Source: an uncultured Bacillaceae bacterium
GTDB taxonomy: Bacteria; Bacillota; Bacilli; Bacillales; Caldibacillaceae
Assembly (NCBI GenBank): GCA_937983015.1
Contig: CALKAK010000086.1
Coordinates: 1-16,943 of the forward strand
DNA: 16,943 nt
Direction: 5' to 3'
In this document: in pieces, positions 1-7,156 of the stretch
Numbering within the stretch: position 1 is the first letter of the stretch
Layout of the letters: each line of letters starts with the position of its first letter
Translations under genes and position numbers: made by a program
Notes under the pieces: generated by a model
What the model was told of the DNA's origin: nothing
Databases searched by the model: none
Seen by the model: only the letters and a program-made list of their open reading frames with translations

Positions 1-827
1 GAACGGAATTTTGCCAGCGGTTTCAATCCCTCTGCCTCTGCTTTTTCGCGATCCATGATCAGGACGCTTGCCGCTCCGTCACTCATTTGCGAAGCATTTC
101 CTGCCGTTACCGTCCCATCCTTCTTAAAGGACGGTTTCAATGTCGCCAGTATTTCCATATTTGTTTCAGGACGGACACCTTCGTCCGTATCGAAGAGGAC
201 CTTTTTTTCTACGAGTTTATTATCGTGATCGACGGTACGGAAGGTCACTTCGATCGGTGCGATCTCTTCTTTGAATTTGCCCTCCTGGATCGCTTTATAG
301 GCTTTCTTATGACTGTTTACCGCAAATTGATCTTGTTCTTCCCGCGTAATGCCGTATTTTTTCGCCACTTCTTCCGCGGTATGACCCATGCTCATGTAAT
401 ATTCCGGTGCCTCTTCCGCCAGTTTCGCATTCGGGCGGATCACGTTCCCCATCATCGGCACTTGACTCATCGATTCGACACCACCGGCCAGAACCGCCTC
501 GGCTGCCCCGAGCATGATCTGCTGGGCACCGTAAGCGATCGATTGCAGTCCGCTGGAACAGTACCGGTTGATGGTGATCGCCGAAACCGTGTGGGGAAGA
601 CCGGCAAGGGCGCCAATATTCCGCGCGATATTTAACCCTTGCTCGGCCTCCGGCATAGCACAGCCCATGATCAAATCGTCAATCGGTCCATCATAATGAT
701 CCGCCCGTTTTAATGTCTCCCGAATCACATGTGCACCGAGGTCATCCGGACGCACGTGTGCCAGAGTACCTTTTCTCGCTTTACCAACGGGCGTTCTAGC
801 CCCGGCAACAATGACCGCTTCTCGCAC
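1..827 (-). CDS. fadA: Acetyl-CoA acyltransferase (3-ketoacyl-CoA thiolase), 5' part
   Basis: This is the thiolase of fatty-acid beta-oxidation, which cleaves 3-ketoacyl-CoA with CoA to acetyl-CoA and a shortened acyl-CoA. About 275 N-terminal residues are present. The remaining third, with the catalytic His and second Cys, lies beyond the window's left edge. The frame reads MREAVIVAGARTPVGKA at the start and NRYCSSGLQS around the acyl-accepting cysteine, about residue 90. GGVESMSQVPMMG follows, then TAGNASQMSDGAA near the edge. I place the start at a GTG (827) because AAGGGGGA sits 8 bases upstream. An in-frame ATG at 848 has no good ribosome binding site. It lies 37 bp after fadN on the same strand and is almost certainly co-transcribed with it, as in the fadN-fadA-fadE operon of Bacillus. 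The residues seen match B. subtilis FadA closely from memory; only the exact start is uncertain. Confidence 0.93.
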   Translation of the reverse strand, partial: MREAVIVAGARTPVGKARKGTLAHVRPDDLGAHVIRETLKRADHYDGPIDDLIMGCAMPEAEQGLNIARNIGALAGLPHTVSAITINRYCSSGLQSIAYGAQQIMLGAAEAVLAGGVESMSQVPMMGNVIRPNAKLAEEAPEYYMSMGHTAEEVAKKYGITREEQDQFAVNSHKKAYKAIQEGKFKEEIAPIEVTFRTVDHDNKLVEKKVLFDTDEGVRPETNMEILATLKPSFKKDGTVTAGNASQMSDGAASVLIMDREKAEAEGLKPLAKFR

Positions 828-864
828 GATCCATTCCCCCTTGTTCATACCTAGGATTTTTTCA

Positions 865-3249
865 TTAATTTCTCAGTGGCTTTCCTTTCAGTAACATGTG
901 TTGCATACGCATCTGCGTCTTCGGTTCACCGATTAGGCTGAGGAAAGCTTCCCGCTCTAGATCCAGTAGATACTGTTCATCCACTTCTGTGCCGAACGGT
1001 AGTCTTCCACCAGCCAGAACATAGGCTAATTTTTTCGCGATTTTCAAATCGTGCTCGGTGATGTAACCGCCGTTGTACATGTTTTGCGCACCTAGTAGGA
1101 GGGCCGCATAACCTGTTTCGCCAACGACCGGCACCTTCTTCCGCGGTCTTCCCCGATACCCCTTATCGTAAAGATCGAGCACGACCTGTTTGGCATCATA
1201 GTGGAGATGATCGGCATTGCGGCTGATTCCATCTTGATGACCGAGGAAACCATATTCTTTCGCCTCCTCGGCGGAGGTTGAGACTTTGGCCATCGCAATC
1301 GTTTCGAACACTTTATTGGCCACTTCTTGCAAATCGAATTTGACGCCTTTAGGCATATTTTCCAGATGCTTAATGTAGAGCTCCTTCGTTCCACCACCAC
1401 CCGGAATCAGGCCAACACCGACTTCCACAAGACCGATATATGTTTCTGGTGATGCCTGAATACGTGCCGCCGGCAGGCACACTTCCGCACCACCGCCAAG
1501 AGCCATCTGGTGTGGAGCGGCAACTACCGGTTTCGAACTGTATCTAATCCGCAGCATCGTCTGCTGGAATTTACGGACGACAAAATCGAGTTCATCGAAA
1601 TTTCCGTCCTGGGCTTCCATCAACATCAAACCGAGGTGGGCACCGACACAGAAGTTTTTCCCTTTATTCCCGATGACAAGTCCCTTCCAGTTTTTCTCGA
1701 CTTCATCGATGGCTTCATTGATCATCTGTAAAATGTCGAGACCGATCGCGTTATTTTGCGAATGGAATTCAAGGAGCAGGACATCATCGCCAATATCGAT
1801 GAGACTTGCACCGGTATTCTTCCTGATCACTTTCCCTGCTTTTTTCAGTACCTGGAGATCGATTTCTTTCGGATGCTTTTCGATCCGTTGATACTCGCCA
1901 TGATGGTAATAGTAACGATCCAGGCCCTCTTCTTTATAAAAGCTAGTAAAGCCGTTTTTCAGCATCTCCTCAATCCAGGCGGGAATCGTGTACCCTTCTT
2001 CTTTCATCCTGGCGACAGATCTTTCGAGACCGATCGCATCCCATGCTTCAAACGGGCCGAGTTCCCAGCCGAATCCCCATTTCATCGCACGATCAATAGA
2101 AACGATATCATCGGCGATGTCATAGGCGATCTCCGCTGTATAAAGAAGGGTATTAACGAAAACCCGCCATAAGAGCCAACCGGCACGGTCCTCGGCATAA
2201 ACGAGTGCCGGTAAGTTCTTCCGTACGTCGCGAGTTTGTTTCGCCATTTCCGTTGAAGCCGTTTTCAGTTTCTTCCGCGGCTCGTATTCCATCGTCGCAA
2301 CATTTAATTCGAGGATCTCCTTACCTTTTTTCAGATAAAATCCTTGACCGCTTTTGCTCCCGAGCCAACCCTTTTCTAGCATCTTATGGATCAAATCGGG
2401 GACTTTAAAGGCTTCTTTTTCCTTTCCTTCCGTCTGTTCATACACGTTATTGGCAACATGCACGAACGTATCCAGACCGACAACATCCAGTGTTCTAAAG
2501 GTCGCGCTTTTCGGGCGTCCGATGAGGGGCCCGGTGACGGAATCGACTTCACCAATCGAATAATTATTTTCTAAAACTTCCTTTAATGTCACGAGCAAGC
2601 CATACGTGCCGATCCGGTTGGCGATAAAGTTCGGTGTATCCTTTGCAAGGACAACACCTTTACCGAGGATATTTTCCGCAAACTCCTTCATGAACCGTAC
2701 AACTTCCGGATCGGTGTCCTTCGTCGGAATAATCTCCAGCAGTTTCAAGTAGCGTGGCGGATTAAAGAAATGGGTACCGAGAAAATGTTTCTTAAAATCT
2801 TCGGAACGACCTTCTGCCATTTTGTGAACGGAAATACCGGATGTGTTCGAGCTTACGATCGAACCCGGTTTCCGAAATCGGTCGATTTGTGCGAAAACCT
2901 GTCTTTTCACATCGAGCCGTTCGACCACAACCTCAATGATCCAGTCTGCTTCACGAACTTTTTCGAGATCGTCTTCAAGATTACCAGTCTCTAACAATAG
3001 CAAATTATCTCTGTGGGTTAATGGCGCAGGTTTTTGCTTGAGCAGGCGTTTTTTCGCCGCTTCCACCAGACGGTTACGGACTGCAGGATCCTCCAAAGTC
3101 AGTCCCTTCGCCTTTTCTTCCTCCGTCAATTCTTTCGGAACGATATCCAGCATGAGTGTCGGAATACCGCAATTGACAAGATGCGCGGCGATTCCTGACC
3201 CCATCACCCCAGATCCGATCACCGCTACTTTCCGGATTTGTTTGACCAA
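865..3249 (-). CDS. fadN: 3-hydroxyacyl-CoA dehydrogenase / enoyl-CoA hydratase FadN
   Basis: This is a bifunctional beta-oxidation enzyme of 794 residues, the usual FadN length. The order is dehydrogenase first, crotonase second, the reverse of E. coli FadB. The NAD-binding Rossmann motif GSGVMGSG is at residues 12-19. The dehydrogenase catalytic His is in GTHFFNP (about 160), followed by PNFIANR (206-212). A second 3HCDH C-terminal-like segment spans about 350-410. The crotonase domain covers about 480-720, with GGGAE (Glu589) and GLVEVGVGLIPG (Glu609) at the positions of the two hydratase glutamates. The start is TTG, preceded by AAGGGGGAG at 7-base spacing, and no ATG gives a better fit. 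It is first in the transcript from the FadR-controlled promoter at 3286-3311 and is followed by fadA. Similarity to B. subtilis FadN (YusL), including the C-terminal MLLKGKPLRN, is very clear. Confidence 0.96.
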   Translation of the reverse strand: MVKQIRKVAVIGSGVMGSGIAAHLVNCGIPTLMLDIVPKELTEEEKAKGLTLEDPAVRNRLVEAAKKRLLKQKPAPLTHRDNLLLLETGNLEDDLEKVREADWIIEVVVERLDVKRQVFAQIDRFRKPGSIVSSNTSGISVHKMAEGRSEDFKKHFLGTHFFNPPRYLKLLEIIPTKDTDPEVVRFMKEFAENILGKGVVLAKDTPNFIANRIGTYGLLVTLKEVLENNYSIGEVDSVTGPLIGRPKSATFRTLDVVGLDTFVHVANNVYEQTEGKEKEAFKVPDLIHKMLEKGWLGSKSGQGFYLKKGKEILELNVATMEYEPRKKLKTASTEMAKQTRDVRKNLPALVYAEDRAGWLLWRVFVNTLLYTAEIAYDIADDIVSIDRAMKWGFGWELGPFEAWDAIGLERSVARMKEEGYTIPAWIEEMLKNGFTSFYKEEGLDRYYYHHGEYQRIEKHPKEIDLQVLKKAGKVIRKNTGASLIDIGDDVLLLEFHSQNNAIGLDILQMINEAIDEVEKNWKGLVIGNKGKNFCVGAHLGLMLMEAQDGNFDELDFVVRKFQQTMLRIRYSSKPVVAAPHQMALGGGAEVCLPAARIQASPETYIGLVEVGVGLIPGGGGTKELYIKHLENMPKGVKFDLQEVANKVFETIAMAKVSTSAEEAKEYGFLGHQDGISRNADHLHYDAKQVVLDLYDKGYRGRPRKKVPVVGETGYAALLLGAQNMYNGGYITEHDLKIAKKLAYVLAGGRLPFGTEVDEQYLLDLEREAFLSLIGEPKTQMRMQHMLLKGKPLRN

Positions 3250-3285
3250 TGTTCACTCCCCCTTGCCGAAACGAAAATGTTTTCT

Positions 3286-3303
3286 TGAATGAATACTCAT
3301 TCA
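3286..3303. promoter_or_regulatory. FadR operator upstream of fadN
   Basis: The sequence TGAATGAATACTCATTCA is a perfect 7-bp inverted repeat with a 4-bp spacer. It agrees with the Bacillus FadR box, TGAATGA-N4-TCATTCA, as I recall it. It begins at the last base of the proposed fadN -10 element and covers the expected transcription start, so bound FadR would block the polymerase. In B. subtilis, FadR (TetR family) is released by long-chain acyl-CoA, so fadN-fadA would be induced by fatty acids. Binding here is inferred from sequence. Confidence 0.9.
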
Positions 3304-3311
3304 TTTTACCA
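3303..3311 (-). promoter_or_regulatory. Extended -10 promoter of fadN
   Basis: On the minus strand this reads TGGTAAAAT, a TGn-extended -10 element, 54 bp upstream of the TTG start of fadN. No convincing -35 lies 17 bp upstream, which is tolerable for an extended -10 promoter. Its overlap with the FadR operator supports the assignment. Confidence 0.6.
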
Positions 3312-3399
3312 GTAAAAAAATGAATCAGCATTCTTTATCATAAAATATATAAAATTTTTCTTCTTTTCGCAATCATTTCGCTCGATCTTTTTTTCAATT

Positions 3400-4317
3400 T
3401 TACTTTTTAAATAAATTTTTCAGCACAAACCAGACATTCGCCGGTCTTTCCGCCAGGCGGCGCATGTAATAGCCGTACCAATCCGTGCCGTAGGGAACGT
3501 ACACACGAACTTTATAACCTTCCCGTAACAGTTGTAACTGTAGTTCGGACCGGATGCCGTAAAGCATCTGGAATTCGAATCGATCGTATGGGATCCCCTT
3601 TTCTTTTATGTACTTTTTGGCATCCTCAATAATCGCCTCATCGTGAGTAGCGATCGCCGTATAATAGCCATGATCCAGATGGTAGTGGATCAGTTTTTTG
3701 AAATTTTCATCCACATCCCTCTTGTCGGGATAGGCCACCTCCTCGGGCTCTTTATAAGCTCCCTTGACCAGGCGGAGACTGGCTTTATAATCTATTAAAT
3801 CTTGCAGATCCTTTTCCGTCCGGTACAGGTAAGCCTGTAAAACCGTCCCCAGCAGATCGTATTCCGGTTTGAGTTTTTTGTAAAGTTCCAGAGTTTTTTC
3901 GCATCTAGCAAAATCTTCCATATCAATCGTAACGAACACACCATGTTCCCGTGCGCTGTTCAATATTTTTAATAAATTTTCCATCAAGATCTCATCGGAT
4001 AGATCGAGTCCCAAAGAAGTTAATTTAATCGATAGTTGCGCGTCAAGATTTTCCCGGCGGATGGCCTCGATCGTTTTCAAGCAGTTCTCCGTCACATCTT
4101 GCGCTTCTTCTTCTCGCTCCACAAACTCGCTCAAATAATCGATCGTCACGCATAGCCCCTGTTCATTCAACCGTTTAATCGTTGCGACGGCTTCATCCAG
4201 GGTTTGTCCTGCTACAAAACGCGCCGCTCCAAAGCGAAGCCCGTATTTTTTCGCCATTTCTTTCAACCATTTATTATTGGATAAAAATAAAAAGCAGTTC
4301 CGCAATATGCCTTCCAT
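3400..4317 (-). CDS. fadM: Proline dehydrogenase (FadM/YusM type)
   Basis: This is a monofunctional FAD-dependent proline dehydrogenase of 305 residues, the usual length for the Gram-positive enzyme. It oxidises proline to pyrroline-5-carboxylate and passes electrons to the membrane quinone pool. Conserved pieces include SIKLTS (Lys98, flavin contact), VTIDMED (129-135), QAYLYR (161-166) and RLVKGAYKE (182-190). FEFQMLYGIR follows, and the C-terminal substrate-binding motif YYMRRLAERPAN (283-294) carries the paired arginines. The ATG at 4317 follows GAAGGGGA at about 7 bases. It has its own sigma-A promoter at 4389-4417. There is no clear terminator before fadN, 150 bp downstream, so read-through into the fad operon is possible. 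The B. subtilis counterpart sits at the same place next to fadN. The physiological split with a second proline dehydrogenase (PutB) cannot be judged here. Confidence 0.93.
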   Translation of the reverse strand: MEGILRNCFLFLSNNKWLKEMAKKYGLRFGAARFVAGQTLDEAVATIKRLNEQGLCVTIDYLSEFVEREEEAQDVTENCLKTIEAIRRENLDAQLSIKLTSLGLDLSDEILMENLLKILNSAREHGVFVTIDMEDFARCEKTLELYKKLKPEYDLLGTVLQAYLYRTEKDLQDLIDYKASLRLVKGAYKEPEEVAYPDKRDVDENFKKLIHYHLDHGYYTAIATHDEAIIEDAKKYIKEKGIPYDRFEFQMLYGIRSELQLQLLREGYKVRVYVPYGTDWYGYYMRRLAERPANVWFVLKNLFKK

Positions 4318-4375
4318 CCTCGATCCCCTTCTCTTTAAAATTCCTCATCGCTGAAAACATGGATATTGTTTGCTC

Positions 4376-4388
4376 TTTATCTGATAAA
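4376..4388. promoter_or_regulatory. Palindrome at the fadM transcription start (possible operator)
   Basis: TTTATCTGATAAA is a perfect 6-1-6 inverted repeat directly downstream of the fadM -10 element. It is centred at the expected +1. The position suits a repressor site, but it does not match the FadR box and I cannot name a regulator. Confidence 0.35.
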
Positions 4389-4417
4389 AGTATATCCGTA
4401 AAATTTTTATTTTTCAA
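4389..4417 (-). promoter_or_regulatory. Sigma-A promoter of fadM
   Basis: On the minus strand the -35 is TTGAAA (4412-4417) and the -10 is TATACT (4389-4394), with an exact 17-bp spacer. Each element matches consensus at five of six bases. It lies 72 bp upstream of the fadM ATG. Confidence 0.75.
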
Positions 4418-4430
4418 ATGATTCACTTAT

Positions 4431-4459
4431 GCATAAAATGCCGGAATTCAGGGATACTA
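4431..4459 (+). promoter_or_regulatory. Candidate sigma-G-type promoter of the coat gene pair
   Basis: GCATA at 4431-4435 and GATACTA at 4453-4459 are separated by 17 bp. This fits the forespore sigma-G (or sigma-F/G) pattern of about GMATA - 17/18 bp - CATnnTA. It lies 38 bp upstream of the first coat-protein ATG. A TATAAA at 4467-4472 without a -35 is a weaker vegetative alternative. The sigma assignment rests on motif fit and gene content only. Confidence 0.45.
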
Positions 4460-4497
4460 ATTTTTGTATAAAACTAAATCAGTTTGGAGGGAAACTC

Positions 4498-4770
4498 ATG
4501 CAAAATCAAAATATGCAGCAAGGTATGGGAATGGGACAGCCCCTGCCCCAACCACCCCAAGTCATTACGGTAAAAGACTCCCTGTACCTGAAAGACATGC
4601 TTTCCTGGAATCTATTGGCGATGAAAAAAGCCCACTACTTTGCAAATCAATGTCAAGACCAAGAAGTGAAAAACTTGCTTAACAAAGCGGGGCAGATGCA
4701 TCAAAAACATTATCAAATCATTTTGAACCAACTGCAGGGTAATATCGGAAATAAACAGTATATGATGTAA
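4498..4770 (+). CDS. CotF-family small spore coat-like protein
   Basis: This is a 90-residue protein of the Coat F (ferritin-like) family. A Met/Gln/Pro-rich leader (1-21) is followed by two predicted amphipathic helices: DSLYLKDMLSWNLLAMKKA, then KNLLNKAGQMHQKHYQIILNQL. This helical-hairpin pattern (D-x-L-x-L-x-D-x-L start, H-x-x-H-x-x-x-I-L end) is typical of small coat proteins such as YhcQ and YusN. The start is the ATG at 4498, 8 bases after GGAGG. An in-frame ATG at 4429 lies inside the promoter region and has no ribosome binding site. It precedes a second CotF-like gene by 12 bp, with that gene's Shine-Dalgarno directly after this stop codon. Spore localisation is inferred from the family. 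Confidence 0.85.
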   Translation: MQNQNMQQGMGMGQPLPQPPQVITVKDSLYLKDMLSWNLLAMKKAHYFANQCQDQEVKNLLNKAGQMHQKHYQIILNQLQGNIGNKQYMM

Positions 4771-4782
4771 GGAGGAAAAGCG

Positions 4783-5109
4783 ATGCAGCAACAAAAGAAA
4801 ATTCAGAACCCGGAAACGCAAATTCCGAAAACCCCGGAGATGAATGATCGCGATTTTATCAACGATATGCTCGCTACGGAAAAATATATGACCGCAGGAT
4901 ATAATGTCTTTCTTGATGAAGCCAGCCATGAAAGTCTATATCAATCGATGTTGCAAATTTTCACCGAAACGCAAAACTGCCAGCGGGAACTGTTCAATCT
5001 CATGTTTAAAAAGGGCTGGTATAGTTTTGATGCTGCTGACCCGCAAAGTTTACAGCAAGATTATCAACAATTTCAAGGATACCAAAATCAATTCCCTTAT
5101 ACCCATTAA
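4783..5109 (+). CDS. CotF-family spore coat protein
   Basis: This is a 108-residue Coat F-family protein with a polar N-terminal tail (1-20). The helical core follows: NDRDFINDMLATEKYMTAGY (about 21-40), a linker with DEASHESLYQ, and FTETQNCQRELFNLMFKKGW. It ends in a Gln/Tyr-rich tail, QQFQGYQNQFPYTH. The core closely resembles coat proteins annotated YusN/CotF in Bacillus and related genera. The ATG is 7 bases after GGAGG, and the gene is transcriptionally coupled to the preceding 90-residue paralogue and ends at the terminator at 5126-5168. The single Cys in the helix-2 region is noted, with no known role. In B. subtilis a coat gene of this type (yusN) lies beside fadM, so the neighbourhood is conserved. 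Exact orthology is not decided. Confidence 0.88.
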   Translation: MQQQKKIQNPETQIPKTPEMNDRDFINDMLATEKYMTAGYNVFLDEASHESLYQSMLQIFTETQNCQRELFNLMFKKGWYSFDAADPQSLQQDYQQFQGYQNQFPYTH

Positions 5110-5125
5110 CGGTTGATCCGAGGAT

Positions 5126-5168
5126 GCCGGACTTGTTTCCAGCGGGAAATAAGCTTCCGGCTTTTTTT
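5126..5168 (+). terminator. Rho-independent terminator after the coat gene pair
   Basis: GCCGGA pairs with TCCGGC, and an inner CTTGTTTCC pairs with GGAAATAAG with one G-U and a 2-base bulge. The loop is AGCG, followed by seven Ts. It lies 16 bp past the coat gene stop. Confidence 0.88.
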
Positions 5169-5224
5169 ATCGAAAAATTTCCGCCTTCCTTACTATATGA
5201 ACTTCTAAAAAAATAGCCAAACAT

Positions 5225-5232
5225 GGTATACT
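5225..5232 (+). promoter_or_regulatory. Extended -10 promoter of the AI-2E-family gene
   Basis: GGTATACT, preceded by T at 5224, makes the extended -10 TGGTATACT. It lies about 64 bp upstream of the TTG start. The -35 (TTCTAA/TCTAAA around 5203-5209) is poor, so recognition would rely on the extended -10. Confidence 0.45.
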
Positions 5233-5295
5233 TTTAGTATCAAAAACATTTTATTTCACGGGAAAATGAATTCCTTTTTTGGAAGGAGATTGATC

Positions 5296-6420
5296 TTGCG
5301 CCATTCAAAATTACTTTTCTGGTCCCTGGAAATATTGATCATATTAGCGATCATCTATTTTGGTTCCCAAGTATCTTTTTTATTTGAACCCATTATTATT
5401 TTCTTCTCGACACTATTTTTTCCGATTGTTATTGCCGGTTTTCTCTATTTCATTCTCAATCCCGTTGTCGATTTTCTGGAAAAATTGAAATTCCCGCGGT
5501 CACTGGCCATTTTAACCATTTTTTTAGTTTTCATCGGGTTGATCGTGCTCGTAATTACCATCGGTGCCCCGGTCTTAGGCCAACAAATTAAAGAATTGAT
5601 CAGTGACATCCCGAAATATTTCGACCAGTTACAACAATTTTTCAATGAATTTTCCGATACAGCTGCTTTTCAGTGGATCTTAACCCAACAATATGTCAGC
5701 CTGGAAAGCATTGAACAGTGGGTGATGGACGCCCTCGTTAAATTACCGGATGCCTTCTCGGCTGGGATTTTCGGACTCGTTAGCATCGTGGCGAATATCG
5801 CATTAGTGATCGGTACGGTTCCTTTTTTACTGTTTTTCATGTTAAAAGATGGGCACAAGCTGCCGGGTGCGATCGTGCGCTTTTTGCCACCTGCTTATCG
5901 GAATGAAGGGCTTAAAATCTTAAAAGATATGTCCAGCACATTACAAACTTACATACAGGGGCAATTCATTGTCGCCCTCTGTGTCGGAACGTTGTCTTAT
6001 ATCGGTTACATCATCATCGATTTACCGTACGCGTTAATTCTCGCTTTGATCGTTGCCTTGACGAATATCATTCCTTACCTCGGACCGGTACTGGGAACGG
6101 CACCGGCGGTCATCATCGCCCTCTTCAAGTCCCCAATACTGGCGCTCCTGACCATTGCCGTCGCGGTTGTCGCCCAGCAGACCGAAAGTAATTTGATTTC
6201 GCCGCTTGTGATCGGCAATAAATTGCAAATGCATCCCGTGACGATCATCATCATCTTGCTTGTTGCCGGAAATATCGCCGGCGTAGTCGGGTTGATTCTC
6301 GGTGTTCCGTTCTATGCGGTAACCAAAGTGATCGTCCTCAATATCGTCCGCATGATCAAGCTACATCGCGAGGCGCTGGAACTGGAAAAAGAACAACAAA
6401 CCACGGGATCGGCGAAATAA
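5296..6420 (+). CDS. AI-2E family (UPF0118/PerM) membrane transporter
   Basis: This is a polytopic membrane protein of 374 residues, typical for the family (about 350-390). Hydrophobic segments lie at about 8-25, 32-54 and 66-88. A soluble insert follows (about 90-150), then further segments at about 155-180, 215-240, 245-275, 280-305 and 315-350. The family signature NIIPYLGPVLG is present, and LLFFMLKDG, which precedes the central loop, is also typical. I start at TTG 5296 because GGAAGGAG lies 7 bases upstream. The ATG at 5266 would add ten residues but has no adequate Shine-Dalgarno. Substrates vary in this family: E. coli TqsA exports AI-2, while other members act as Na+/H+ antiporters or permeases. 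No specific substrate can be assigned. The gene is monocistronic between its own promoter and a bidirectional terminator. Confidence 0.9.
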   Translation: MRHSKLLFWSLEILIILAIIYFGSQVSFLFEPIIIFFSTLFFPIVIAGFLYFILNPVVDFLEKLKFPRSLAILTIFLVFIGLIVLVITIGAPVLGQQIKELISDIPKYFDQLQQFFNEFSDTAAFQWILTQQYVSLESIEQWVMDALVKLPDAFSAGIFGLVSIVANIALVIGTVPFLLFFMLKDGHKLPGAIVRFLPPAYRNEGLKILKDMSSTLQTYIQGQFIVALCVGTLSYIGYIIIDLPYALILALIVALTNIIPYLGPVLGTAPAVIIALFKSPILALLTIAVAVVAQQTESNLISPLVIGNKLQMHPVTIIIILLVAGNIAGVVGLILGVPFYAVTKVIVLNIVRMIKLHREALELEKEQQTTGSAK

Positions 6421-6422
6421 AC

Positions 6423-6468
6423 AAAATAGCGATAAAAAGACTCGCATGAAGTCTTTTTATCGCTTTTA
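6423..6468. terminator. Bidirectional terminator between convergent genes
   Basis: A perfect 13-bp stem (GCGATAAAAAGAC with GTCTTTTTATCGC) closes a 9-base loop. It is flanked by TTTT on one strand and an AAAAT (ATTTT in reverse) on the other. It serves the AI-2E gene on plus and the 152-residue gene on minus, overlapping the latter's stop codon. Confidence 0.88.
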
Positions 6469-6924
6469 ATCTGTATATTCATCCGTGCTTCTATGTTTGT
6501 TTCGTTCTTCTTCCTGTAAAAAGCGGATAAAATAATCCCACGCCTCGACCGGCATTTTTTCAACGAGATGAATGTAATATTTTTTTCGGTCATCACCAAG
6601 AAACGAACTCTGTTTGACACGGTTAATCATGTATTGTACGCTAATTTTTTCCATCTCACGTTTATTCAATTTAATTTCCCGGTAAAGAGCCATTCCGAGA
6701 GCGCCGAGAAAAGCATAGAGAATTAAGGGAAAGCGCCGGTCCATAAATTCCGGAGCGAAAAACAATAAATAGATCAAATTCACCACGGAAATACCGATCA
6801 AAGGCACGGTCCAGAACATATAACGGGACGATTTTCGAGCCAGCGGTAAAATCAAGCGTTGAATCGCTTCAATTTCTTTTCTAACATGCTCCGACATGTT
6901 ATTGGTGATCATAAAATGATTCAC
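6466..6924 (-). CDS. Small two-TM membrane protein, YwnF/DUF5392-like
   Basis: This is a 152-residue protein of unknown function. It has a charged N-terminal cytoplasmic region (about 1-33) with the pattern EIEAIQRLILPLARKSSRYMF. A tight pair of transmembrane segments follows at about 36-57 and 65-82. After that comes a hydrophilic C-terminal tail with LNKREMEKISVQYMINRVKQSS, and the charged end EEERNKHRSTDEYTD. The overall pattern reminds me of Bacillus YwnF (DUF5392), but that is a recollection and not a search result. The start is GTG at 6924, preceded by AAGGATGAG. Later in-frame ATGs (6912, 6897) lack ribosome binding sites. It is a single gene with a possible extended -10 at 7000-7008, ending at a shared terminator. 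No catalytic motif is visible. Confidence 0.8.
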   Translation of the reverse strand: MNHFMITNNMSEHVRKEIEAIQRLILPLARKSSRYMFWTVPLIGISVVNLIYLLFFAPEFMDRRFPLILYAFLGALGMALYREIKLNKREMEKISVQYMINRVKQSSFLGDDRKKYYIHLVEKMPVEAWDYFIRFLQEEERNKHRSTDEYTD

Positions 6925-6999
6925 ATAATCTCATCCTTTATTAATTTTTTTTAATCCAAAATCATCTTAATGAAAAACGATCGTTCTTTCTCCAACTCT

Positions 7000-7008
7000 A
7001 TCATAACA
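7000..7008 (-). promoter_or_regulatory. Possible extended -10 promoter of the YwnF-like gene
   Basis: The minus strand reads TGTTATGAT, a TGn-extended -10, about 76 bp upstream of the GTG start. No good -35 is visible. A 10-bp palindrome, AACGATCGTT (6976-6985), lies in the resulting leader. Confidence 0.35.
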
Positions 7009-7111
7009 AAATAACAGCTTCTATTCATCCTACAAGAATTGCGATGTGCTGGCAAAAATAACCCATCTTCGTGAAAACCTGAATCTACATCCCGTCTATT
7101 TCCTAGCGTTG

Positions 7112-7151
7112 AAAAAGGAACAGCCCTGAATTTGCAAGGCTGTTCCTTTTT
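7112..7151 (-). terminator. Rho-independent terminator of the NEW3-ABC operon
   Basis: GGAACAGCC pairs with GGCTGTTCC around a 12-base loop. The stem is extended by A/T pairs, giving TTTTT after it on the minus strand. It lies 5 bp after the permease stop. The symmetric A/T flanks could also terminate in the other direction. Confidence 0.85.
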
Positions 7152-7156
7152 TTACA

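Noticed and set aside
87..3292. Several plus-strand open frames across the fad region (for example 87-635, 1756-2172, 2843-3292)
   Set aside because: They lie antisense to clearly recognised fadA and fadN, have no family resemblance and mostly lack ribosome binding sites.
4429..4497. N-terminal extension of the first coat protein to the ATG at 4429
   Set aside because: The extension overlaps the proposed promoter and lacks a ribosome binding site. The ATG at 4498 has GGAGG at good spacing and the family-like start.
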